Source: Halobacteriales archaeon SW_9_67_24 (GTDB lineage Archaea; Halobacteriota; Halobacteria; Halobacteriales; Halococcaceae). From it: a DNA stretch of 17,393 bases. The notes under the pieces were generated by a model that did no database searches, was not told the origin of the DNA, and saw nothing but the letters and a program-made list of their open reading frames with translations. The position numbers and the translations under genes are program-made. The stretch covers positions 1 through 17,393 of the forward strand of contig PXSV01000160.1 of NCBI GenBank assembly GCA_003022685.1, written 5' to 3'. This document shows, piece after piece, positions 7,243 to 13,661 of the stretch. Within the stretch, counting starts at the first letter, position 1; each line of letters starts with the position of its first letter.

Positions 7243-7947
7243 ATGCGCGTCTTCGAGGGGCGAGCGGCCGACATCGACGCCGACCGCGAACGGAGCCGCG
7301 AGCTGTTCGCACACACGGTCGAGACCGGCGAGCCGACGGTGCGCGCGTGGACGCCCCATCGCCAGGTCGCGTTCGGCCGGCGCGACGCCCGCGCCGACGA
7401 CTACGATCGGGCGCGCGCGGTGGCCGAAGCACACGACTTCCCCCCCGTCGAACGCGAGGTCGGCGGCCGCGCGGTCGCGTACACCGGTTCGACGGTGGCG
7501 TTCGCCCGAACTGAGCCCGCCGAGGGACGCGACAGCGACATCCAGCAGCGGTACGCCCGCGCGACGGCCGACCTTCAGGGTGCGTTCGATCGACTCGGGG
7601 TCCGGGCGCGCGAGGGCGAGCCCCCCGATTCGTTCTGTCCGGGGTCGCACTCGCTCCGGGCCGACGGCAAGATCGCGGGACTCGCCCAGCGCGTGACGGG
7701 CGACGCCGCGCTCGTCGCGGGGATCGTCGTGACCCGCGAGGCGGAAGCGATGGCGAAAGTGCTCGAACCGATCTACGACGCGCTCGACGTGGCGTTCGAT
7801 CCCGACTCGGTCGGCAGTGTCGCACGCGCCGGCGGCAACGCCGACCCTGGGACCGTCGCTCGCACGATCAAGCGGGCACTCGTCGAGGGCTACCGGGATA
7901 GCGCCGACGGATCGACGGCGGGCGCGGACGACGACCGGGAGGCTTAG
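7243..7947 (+). CDS. lplA: Lipoate-protein ligase family protein
   Basis: A 234-residue member of the biotinyl/lipoyl protein ligase fold. Such enzymes attach lipoate or octanoate to lysines of 2-oxoacid dehydrogenase E2 subunits or GcvH. The substrate-binding signature is REVGGRAVAYTGSTVAFA (residues 71-88), matching the R-x-x-G-G-(G/R)-A-V-x-H-x-G pattern. The likely catalytic Lys is Lys143 in DGKIAGLAQR, matching the K-I-x-G-x-A-Q motif. The protein lacks the C-terminal accessory domain of E. coli LplA (about 338 residues). It may therefore be a single-domain ligase, a ligase needing a partner, or an octanoyl or lipoyl transferase. The last 20 residues are acidic and look disordered. It ends 24 nt before the dihydroorotase ATG, so co-transcription is possible. 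Confidence 0.8.
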   Translation: MRVFEGRAADIDADRERSRELFAHTVETGEPTVRAWTPHRQVAFGRRDARADDYDRARAVAEAHDFPPVEREVGGRAVAYTGSTVAFARTEPAEGRDSDIQQRYARATADLQGAFDRLGVRAREGEPPDSFCPGSHSLRADGKIAGLAQRVTGDAALVAGIVVTREAEAMAKVLEPIYDALDVAFDPDSVGSVARAGGNADPGTVARTIKRALVEGYRDSADGSTAGADDDREA

Positions 7948-7971
7948 GCCCGCGGGCGGTCGAGCGAAGCC

Positions 7972-9255
7972 ATGCTCATCGCGAACGCGACGCTCGCCGA
8001 CGGCCACCGGCGCGACGTCCAGGTCGAGGGCGAGCGGATCGCCGCCGTCGAGCGCCGACTGTCGGCCGATGCTGACGAGACGACCATCGACGCCGCCGGG
8101 AAGCTCCTCCTCCCGGGGATGATCGATTCCCACGTCCACTTTCGCGAACCGGGCTTTCCCGAGAAGGAGACGTGGGCGAGCGGGAGCCGGGCGGCGGCGG
8201 CCGGCGGCGTCACCACGGTCGTCGACCAGCCGAACACCCAGCCGCCGACGGTCACGGGCGAAGCGTTCGACGGGAAGGCCGAACTGGCTGCGGACTCGGT
8301 CGTGGATTTCGGGATCAACGGCGGCGTCACGCCCGCGTGGCAGCCAAACGAACTGCTCGATCGGCCCCTGTTCGCGCTCGGCGAGGTCTTCCTCGCGGAT
8401 TCGACGGGTGAGATGGGGATCGACGTCGATCTCCTCGCCGACGCCGTAACGGCCGCGACCGAGCGCGGCGTTCCCGTCACCGTCCACGCCGAGGACGCGG
8501 CGCGCTTCGACGCGTCCGCCAGGGAGCGCAGCGAGGCCCAACGCGTGGTTCGAGACGGCGAAGCCGTCTCGTCATCACGAGAGGCGCAAAGCGCCTCTCG
8601 AACGACCTCGGAGAGCGCGAGCGGGCAACGCCCACGAGCGAACGATCCCGACGCGTGGAGCGCGTTCCGAACCCCGGACGCCGAGCGCGCGGCAGTCGAA
8701 CGCGCGTGCGAAGTTGGCCGGGACGCCGGCGCACAGCTCCACATTGCCCACACGAGCACGCCGGAGGGGATCGACGCCGCGAAGAGGATGGGCATGACCT
8801 GCGAGGTGACGCCACATCACCTCCTGCTCTCGCGCGAGGAGTACGACGAGCTCGGCACCTTCGGCCGGATGAACCCGCCGCTACGGAGCGAGCAGCGGAG
8901 GGAGGGGGTGTACAAGCGTGTCGCCGACGGGACGGTCGATCTCGTGGCGACCGACCACGCGCCCCACACCCGCGAAGAAAAGGATACGGGGATCTGGGAC
9001 GCGCCGAGCGGCGTGCCAGGCGTCGAGACCGCGCTTCCCCTGCTCCTCGCGGAGGTCGTGCTCGTCGATCCCGATGCGACCCGCGAGATCAGGGGCGAGG
9101 AGCTGGCGACGGACTGTGGATGGACCCCGTTCGAGGGGTTCGAAGGGGTGTTCCCGGAGTGGACGATGGTGCGCGGCGAGACGGTGTATCGGCGAACTGA
9201 CGAAGGGAGGAAGTTCGGCGCGGCGGTCGGCGAGAATGTCCAGTCACATCAGTAG
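7972..9255 (+). CDS. pyrC: Dihydroorotase with in-frame palindromic insertion and apparent C-terminal deletion
   Basis: Dihydroorotase cyclises carbamoyl-aspartate to dihydroorotate in pyrimidine synthesis. The 427-residue frame shows the amidohydrolase metal site: His54 and His56 in DSHVHFRE, His172 in VHAED, His260 in IAHTS, and the catalytic Asp328 in ATDHAPH. Two features are abnormal. Residues about 180-223 are a low-complexity Ser/Arg/Glu/Ala stretch encoded by hairpin repeats, inserted between VHAEDAARFD and NDPDAWSAF, which would normally be nearly adjacent. Near the C-terminus, ETALPLLLAE (352-361) passes directly into VVLVDPDATREI. In the family about 40 residues lie there, including the conserved N-P-A...KG-x-I...DADLVL segment. 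The two changes nearly cancel in length, so the total looks normal. The catalytic half is intact, but activity is uncertain. The gene ends by overlapping the convergent membrane protein gene by 12 nt. Confidence 0.88.
   Translation: MLIANATLADGHRRDVQVEGERIAAVERRLSADADETTIDAAGKLLLPGMIDSHVHFREPGFPEKETWASGSRAAAAGGVTTVVDQPNTQPPTVTGEAFDGKAELAADSVVDFGINGGVTPAWQPNELLDRPLFALGEVFLADSTGEMGIDVDLLADAVTAATERGVPVTVHAEDAARFDASARERSEAQRVVRDGEAVSSSREAQSASRTTSESASGQRPRANDPDAWSAFRTPDAERAAVERACEVGRDAGAQLHIAHTSTPEGIDAAKRMGMTCEVTPHHLLLSREEYDELGTFGRMNPPLRSEQRREGVYKRVADGTVDLVATDHAPHTREEKDTGIWDAPSGVPGVETALPLLLAEVVLVDPDATREIRGEELATDCGWTPFEGFEGVFPEWTMVRGETVYRRTDEGRKFGAAVGENVQSHQ
8551..8571. repeat. Perfect hairpin, 9-bp stem with GAA loop
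   Basis: The left arm CGAGACGGC and right arm GCCGTCTCG are exact reverse complements separated by GAA. It lies inside the dihydroorotase coding sequence and encodes RDGEAVS. Confidence 0.95.
8578..8600. repeat. Perfect hairpin, 10-bp stem with AAA loop
   Basis: The left arm CGAGAGGCGC and right arm GCGCCTCTCG are exact reverse complements separated by AAA. It starts 6 nt after the first hairpin and shares the CGAGA/TCTCG outer bases and the three-base loop with it. Confidence 0.95.
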
Positions 9256-9588
9256 CGTCGTCGCGATCACGACACCGACCATCACGCCCGCACCGAACCC
9301 GCTCAACCGAGCCATCGCACGCCGGGAGTCCCGCTCGGTCCAGCCGGTGTCGGCGTCGAGATAGGTCTGGAGCGACTCGATGCCGCGACCGGCGAGCGCC
9401 GACCCTGACCATCCGAGCACCGCGAAGCCGAGCACGAGCGCGCCGACCGCGAAGGTCTGCGTGCTGGCGAACTCGGGAGTGCGAACGGCGGCGAGCGCGA
9501 GGAGGGCGAGCGCGCCCGCGACGGTTCCGATCGTGCCCGCCGTGGCGAGCAGTCTGACTCGCGGGCGGAGCCACGCGCCGAGCGCCAC
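9244..9588 (-). CDS. Small integral membrane protein (DUF7268-like)
   Basis: A 114-residue protein with three hydrophobic segments: about 13-35 (LLATAGTIGTVAGALALLAL), 45-65 (TFAVGALVLGFAVLGWSGSAL) and 95-114 (LSGFGAGVMVGVVIATTLLM). A polar loop, LQTYLDADTGWTERDSRRAMARL, lies between the last two. It resembles a haloarchaeal family that I believe is DUF7268, of unknown function. Its ATG is only 3 nt after the stop of the upstream permease gene, so it is very likely translated from the transporter mRNA. A role with the transporter is not shown by anything else. The last 12 nt overlap the 3' end of the convergent dihydroorotase gene. Confidence 0.75.
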   Translation of the reverse strand: MALGAWLRPRVRLLATAGTIGTVAGALALLALAAVRTPEFASTQTFAVGALVLGFAVLGWSGSALAGRGIESLQTYLDADTGWTERDSRRAMARLSGFGAGVMVGVVIATTLLM

Positions 9589-9591
9589 GGG

Positions 9592-10563
9592 TCAGTCGAT
9601 CGCCTCGCGCATCCGCGGGTCGAGGGCGTCGCGCATCCCGTCGCCGAGGAGGTTGAAGCCGAGCACGGTGACCGCGAGGAACAGTCCCGGGAAAAAGGAC
9701 CACCACCACTGCCCAGTTAGAAGGCCCTGCTCCACACCATTGGAAAGCATCAACCCCCACGAGGGCGTGCCGGTCGGCGCGCCGAATCCCAGAAACGAGA
9801 GCGCGGCGAGGTCGATAATCGCGAGCCCGAAGTTCAGCGTGCTCTGGACGGTGATGGGTGCGAGGCAGTTCGGCAGGATGTGGCGCACGATCACCCGGGG
9901 ATCGGTCGCGCCGAGCGCCACCGTCGCGTCGACGTACTCGTCCTCCAGAACGGCGAGCGCCGCACCGCGAATCACGCGAGCGAACCGCGGCGTGTAGACC
10001 AGCGTGAGCGCGGCGACCGCGCGCCAGAGCCCGAGGCCGTCGGGGAAGATGGCGACCAGCGCGAGCGCGAGCAGGAGCGAGGGGAAGGCGAGCAGCACGT
10101 CCATCGTCCGCATCACGACGTTGTCGGTGACGTCGCCGAAGTACGCCGCGACGATCCCGAGCCCGACGCCGGCGATCGTCGAGACGCCGACCGTGATCGT
10201 GCCGTACAGCATGGCATACCACGCGCCGTAGAGCACCCGCGGGAAGATGTCCCGGGCTTGGCCGTCGGTGCCGAACGGGTGTTCGAGCAGGCCGCCCGTG
10301 GCCGCGGTCGCCCCGCCCCCGAACAGCTCCGCCCACCAGCCCGGAGCCGCTCGTGGCGGGTTCGCGCCGAACTGGGTGAGCGAGATCGCTTCGAGGTCGA
10401 TGAACAGCCGGGCGTAGATCGCGATCGCCGTCATCCCGAACACGATGACGAGGCCGGCGAGCGCGAGCCGGTTCGAGAGCAGATCCGAGAGAAAGGGCGA
10501 CGCGCGGAGCCGATCGAAGACCCCACGCGTGCGGCCGCTGCCCATCTCCGTCTCGGTGCTCAT
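9592..10563 (-). CDS. dppC: Peptide-type ABC transporter permease, DppC/OppC family
   Basis: A 323-residue inner membrane permease of the oligopeptide/nickel transporter class. After a short cytoplasmic N-terminus and one membrane helix (about 33-50) comes a roughly 45-residue external loop. The family motif EHPFGTDGQARDIFPRVLYG (94-113) follows; the usual L-G-R-D reads Q-A-R-D. Five more helices form the BPD_transp_1 domain. The cytoplasmic EAA loop that contacts the ATPases is DEYVDATVALGATDPRVIVR (208-227), followed by HILPN. The C-terminus GDGMRDALDPRMRE is typical. It starts 22 nt after the DppB gene stop, within the same operon. The solute class cannot be told from the permease alone; dipeptide, oligopeptide and other solutes are all handled by this family. 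Confidence 0.9.
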   Translation of the reverse strand: MSTETEMGSGRTRGVFDRLRASPFLSDLLSNRLALAGLVIVFGMTAIAIYARLFIDLEAISLTQFGANPPRAAPGWWAELFGGGATAATGGLLEHPFGTDGQARDIFPRVLYGAWYAMLYGTITVGVSTIAGVGLGIVAAYFGDVTDNVVMRTMDVLLAFPSLLLALALVAIFPDGLGLWRAVAALTLVYTPRFARVIRGAALAVLEDEYVDATVALGATDPRVIVRHILPNCLAPITVQSTLNFGLAIIDLAALSFLGFGAPTGTPSWGLMLSNGVEQGLLTGQWWWSFFPGLFLAVTVLGFNLLGDGMRDALDPRMREAID

Positions 10564-10585
10564 CGCCGTGCCTCCACCGTGTCGT

Positions 10586-11638
10586 TCATTGCTGGATCCT
10601 CGGATCGAGCGCGGAGTAGGTGATGTCGACGCCCAGATTGACGAGCGTGAACAGGAACGCGAACACCAGCACCGTCCCCTGGACGACCGGATAGTCGCCG
10701 ACCTTGATCGCCTCGACCAGCAGCGTGCCGATCCCGCCGATCCCGAAGACGGTCTCGGTCAGGACCGCACCGCCCAACAGCGAGCCGAACTGGATGCCGA
10801 TCACGGTGATAACGGGGATCAAGGCGTTCCGGAGGCCGTGTTTCAACAGCGTGATCTTCGCGCCCTGGCCCTTCGCACGGGCGGTCCGGATGTAGTCCTG
10901 CCTGATGACTTCGAGCATCGACGACCGCATCATCCGCGAGATCAGCGCCATCGAGTAGATGCCGATCGTCGCTGCAGGCAGGATCATGTGACTGACCGCC
11001 GAGAAGAACGGCCCGAAGTGACTCACCGCGAACCCGCTTTCGAGGGTCGCCTGCACCCCCTGAACGAACGTATCGACCGTGATGAGCCCGGTGATCCCTT
11101 CGATCGCGAACCGCTGGGCGTCGATCCGGCCGCTCGTCGGCAACCACCCGAGGATCTGGGCGAACAGCAGGATGACGAGCGGCCCGCTCCAGAAGATCGG
11201 GACGCTGATGCCCGAGAGGGCCCCAACGCGGGTGAGGTGGTCGGTGATGGTGTCCTGTTTGACCGCGCTGATGATGCCGAAGGGAATGCCGAGCAGGATG
11301 CCGATGAGCTGGCCGTAGAGCGCGAGTTCGAGCGTGATCGGTAGCTTGTTCCGGAGGATCGTGCTCACCGCCGTGTCGCGCTGGATGGTGTACGACTGGC
11401 CGAGATCGAACTGGACCACCTCGACGAGAAACCGGCCGTACTGCACCCAGATGGGGTCGTTGAGCCCGAGTTCGCGCTCGATCTGGCGGACGAACTCCTC
11501 GGAGGCACGCTGGCCGGCGATCGCGCGCGCCGGGTTACCGGGCGAGAGCTGGAGGATCGCGAAAACCAGCGTCGCGACCCCGAACAGCACCGGAACGAGA
11601 AGCAACAGCCGCTTCGCGACGAACCGCAGCGAGACCAT
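10586..11638 (-). CDS. dppB: Peptide-type ABC transporter permease, DppB/OppB family
   Basis: A 350-residue permease that pairs with DppC to form the membrane channel. The N-terminal helix (about 8-30) leads into LSPGNPARAIAG and the externally placed ELGLNDPIWVQYGRFL segment, both standard in DppB/OppB. The transmembrane domain has the EAA loop DYIRTARAKGQGAKITLLKH (248-267), then GLRNALIPVITVIGIQFGSL. The end GVDITYSALDPRIQQ is the usual DppB C-terminus. An external stretch of about 45 residues (170-215) is somewhat long. A good TATA box 28 nt before ATG 11638, together with the 149-nt gap from the binding-protein gene, suggests that the permease genes have their own leaderless promoter as well as possible read-through. 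Confidence 0.92.
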   Translation of the reverse strand: MVSLRFVAKRLLLLVPVLFGVATLVFAILQLSPGNPARAIAGQRASEEFVRQIERELGLNDPIWVQYGRFLVEVVQFDLGQSYTIQRDTAVSTILRNKLPITLELALYGQLIGILLGIPFGIISAVKQDTITDHLTRVGALSGISVPIFWSGPLVILLFAQILGWLPTSGRIDAQRFAIEGITGLITVDTFVQGVQATLESGFAVSHFGPFFSAVSHMILPAATIGIYSMALISRMMRSSMLEVIRQDYIRTARAKGQGAKITLLKHGLRNALIPVITVIGIQFGSLLGGAVLTETVFGIGGIGTLLVEAIKVGDYPVVQGTVLVFAFLFTLVNLGVDITYSALDPRIQQ

Positions 11639-11662
11639 TACGCCGAACCCGGCACGGCAGCC

Positions 11663-11669
11663 CTAAAAG
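11663..11669 (-). promoter_or_regulatory. TATA box of dppB
   Basis: The minus strand reads CTTTTAG, centred about 28 nt before ATG 11638, giving a leaderless start. It implies that the permease genes can be expressed separately from the binding protein. Confidence 0.5.
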
Positions 11670-11752
11670 TTTCTCGCTCGTCATCGACCGATTTCGGTAG
11701 CCTGAGGGTTTCAGCAACGCTGGTAGCGTGGCCGGGACGGCGTGGCGGCGTT

Positions 11753-11784
11753 GCGGCGATGAAGCGGTGCGGCGATGGAGCGGC
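11753..11784. repeat. Two tandem 16-bp repeats in intergenic region
   Basis: GCGGCGATGAAGCGGT is followed directly by GCGGCGATGGAGCGGC, with 14 of 16 positions matching. They sit just downstream of the binding-protein stop codon in the 149-nt gap. The low base complexity means this could be chance or slippage. Confidence 0.5.
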
Positions 11785-11787
11785 GGG

Positions 11788-13602
11788 TTACCCGTCGAGC
11801 GTGACGAGGTTGAGGTAGGGACCGCCGATCGCCGCGACCGTGTAGTTCGACACCCGGCCGGAGACCCCGCGGAGCTCTTGGGCGTGGTCGAGGTACACCC
11901 ACGGGGCCTCGTCGTGGGCGATCTGCATCGCCTGGGTGTATTTTTCCTTCCGGGTCGCCTCGTCGTAGGTCGCCTGGCCCTCCTCGACGAGGGTCATGTA
12001 CTCACGATTTGCCCACGCCGCCCGGTTCGAGGTGTTGTACCCCTCGGTGTCGAAGCTGACCCAGTCCTGGCCCTCGGTGAGCTTGCTGTCCTCGACCTGC
12101 GGGTGGAGCAGGACGTACGCGAAGTTGTCGGGGTCGGCGTTGTCGGTGTACCACCCCAAAAAGCAGGCGTCGTGTTGGCCCTCGGCGGTGTAAGTGAGGA
12201 ACGGATCGAACGACTGCTGGTTGATCGTGACCTCGATCCCGACCTCCGAGAGGTTCGACTTCACCGTCTGCGCTGTTGGCAGCGGCGAGGGGTTGTACCC
12301 CCGTGGGTTCTGGAAGGTCGCGAGTTCAAAGGAGAACCCGTCGCCGTAGCCCGCCTCCTCCAGCAGCGACTGGGCCTGGTCGAGGTCGCGGGGGTACGGG
12401 TCGAGCTCCTCGTTGTGGCCGAGCACGTTCGGCGGCAGCGGCTGGGCGGCCTGATCGGCGAAGCCGGCGTAGATGTTCTCGACGATCGCCTGGGTGTCGA
12501 TAGCGTAACTGATCGCCTGGCGCACCTGCTTGCTCTGGAACTCCTCGACGTTCATGTTGAACGCCATGTAGCCGGTGTTGATCCCCTCGACCGATCGCAG
12601 CTCGGCGCTGTCGGCGCTCTCGACCTGCTGGGAGGCCTGTGCACCGAGCCCGTCGGCGATGTCGAGCTCGCCGCTGGTGAGCGACTGCGCGCGCGTGGAG
12701 TTCTGGCCGATCGTCTCGAAGACGACCTCCGAGACCTGTGGCCCCTCGCCCCAGTAGTCGTCGTACGCCGACAGCCGAATGACGCCCTGGCCGTCGTTCA
12801 GGTTCTCGAGCTGGAACGGCCCCGTCCCGGCGGCCTGTTGGCTGAGATCGATGCTGTCGTCCTCGATCGCGGCCTTCGAGTGCAGCGCCGCGGCGAAGAT
12901 CGCGAGGTTCCGGAGGAAGGGGGCGTACTTCTGGGTCAGCGAGATCGTCATGCTGTAGTCGCCGTCGGTCGAGATCTCGTCGATCCAGCTCCCGAACGTG
13001 AACGGCCCGTACGCCGACACGTAGTCGTCGCCCGCGTAGTACTGGTACTCGGCGTCAGTGAAGCGCCGGAACGTGGCGATGAAGTCCTCGGCGGTGAACT
13101 CCTCGCCATTATGGAAGGTCACGCCCTCCCGAAGCGTCAGCGTGGCCTCCTGGCCGTCGAGGCTGTAGTCGGTCGCCAGCTCCTCGGTCAGGGTGGCCTC
13201 GCCCGGCACGAACCCGATCAGCGAGTCGTACATCTGCTCGGTGACCTTTGCCACCTCGCCGCTGGTCGAGTTCTGGAAGTCGAGCGTCGAGGAGTGGCTC
13301 CCGCGGGCGTACACCAGCGTCCCGCCGCCGGTGTCGCCCTGAGTGCCGTCGGACTCGTTGCCACCGTCGCCGGTCTCGGTGCCGGGGCTGTCGGTTTCGG
13401 TGCTGGGGTTGTCGGTCTCGGTACCGGTTTCGGTGCCGGTTGTTTCGGTACCGCCGCCGCCCGAAGTGGTTCCGCCGCCCTCCGTGTCGCCGCCGGAGTC
13501 GTCCCCACCGCCACCGAGACAGCCCGCGATCGCCGTCGCGGCCGCCGCGCCGCCGGCGGCCTTCAGGAAGGAGCGTCTGTCAGCATCATCATCGAATGAC
13601 AT
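11788..13602 (-). CDS. dppA: ABC transporter substrate-binding lipoprotein, peptide/nickel (SBP_bac_5) family
   Basis: A 604-residue extracellular binding protein. The N-terminus MSFDDDADRRSFLKAAGG has the Tat motif D-R-R-S-F-L-K (8-14), and the signal ends at lipobox IAGC with Cys28 as the predicted lipid anchor. Residues 29-95 are a flexible Gly/Thr/Glu-rich linker. The mature domain shows the SBP_bac_5 pattern: KVTEQMYDSLIGF, LTLREGVTFHNGEEFTAEDF, then VRQAISYAIDTQAIVENIYAG and the C-terminal QAMQIAHDEAPWVYLDHAQE. The length is at the upper end of the family because of the linker. The ligand is not predictable from sequence here; peptides are the default. A TATA-like box 25 nt before ATG 13602 indicates a dedicated leaderless promoter. 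This is usual for binding proteins, which are needed in excess over permeases. Confidence 0.92.
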   Translation of the reverse strand: MSFDDDADRRSFLKAAGGAAAATAIAGCLGGGGDDSGGDTEGGGTTSGGGGTETTGTETGTETDNPSTETDSPGTETGDGGNESDGTQGDTGGGTLVYARGSHSSTLDFQNSTSGEVAKVTEQMYDSLIGFVPGEATLTEELATDYSLDGQEATLTLREGVTFHNGEEFTAEDFIATFRRFTDAEYQYYAGDDYVSAYGPFTFGSWIDEISTDGDYSMTISLTQKYAPFLRNLAIFAAALHSKAAIEDDSIDLSQQAAGTGPFQLENLNDGQGVIRLSAYDDYWGEGPQVSEVVFETIGQNSTRAQSLTSGELDIADGLGAQASQQVESADSAELRSVEGINTGYMAFNMNVEEFQSKQVRQAISYAIDTQAIVENIYAGFADQAAQPLPPNVLGHNEELDPYPRDLDQAQSLLEEAGYGDGFSFELATFQNPRGYNPSPLPTAQTVKSNLSEVGIEVTINQQSFDPFLTYTAEGQHDACFLGWYTDNADPDNFAYVLLHPQVEDSKLTEGQDWVSFDTEGYNTSNRAAWANREYMTLVEEGQATYDEATRKEKYTQAMQIAHDEAPWVYLDHAQELRGVSGRVSNYTVAAIGGPYLNLVTLDG

Positions 13603-13622
13603 AGCGCTACTGACGAGACGAG

Positions 13623-13631
13623 GATAATAAG
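13623..13631 (-). promoter_or_regulatory. TATA box of the substrate-binding protein gene
   Basis: The minus strand reads CTTATTATC, centred about 25 nt before ATG 13602, between the ATPase stop and the binding-protein start. Confidence 0.5.
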
Positions 13632-13661
13632 GCTACCGGAAAGGTTTGCGCGGGACCAGTG

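Larger units (their letters stand above)
8509..8643. mobile_element. Palindromic element inserted in frame in dihydroorotase gene (approximate limits)
   Basis: About 130 nt that are foreign to the dihydroorotase family. The segment is made of successive hairpins with three-base loops: 8551-8571, 8578-8600 and a weaker 4-bp stem at 8623-8633. It has no stop in the dihydroorotase frame and encodes low-complexity peptide. Limits are estimated from where the family-like protein sequence stops (AARFD) and resumes (NDPDAW). I see no terminal duplication or transposase. Similar stem-loops with short loops occur between genes in haloarchaea to my knowledge. Calling it a non-autonomous mobile element is an inference. 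Confidence 0.5.

Noticed and set aside
7216..8541. Minus-strand open frame of 441 codons across lipoate ligase and dihydroorotase genes
   Set aside because: It spans two genes with recognisable catalytic motifs on the plus strand and shows no motif itself.
8509..8643. CRISPR-like or attenuator structure for the palindromes in pyrC
   Set aside because: There is no regular repeat-spacer pattern, and the hairpins lie mid-gene without a T tract, so neither a CRISPR array nor a terminator is supported.
11753..11784. Tandem 16-bp repeat as an operator for the permease genes
   Set aside because: It lies about 85 nt upstream of the TATA box, has low base complexity and only two copies. It is listed as a repeat, but a regulatory role is not supported.
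11728..13599. Plus-strand open frame of 623 codons
   Set aside because: It mirrors the substrate-binding protein gene, which has a Tat lipoprotein signal and clear family motifs. The antisense product is featureless.
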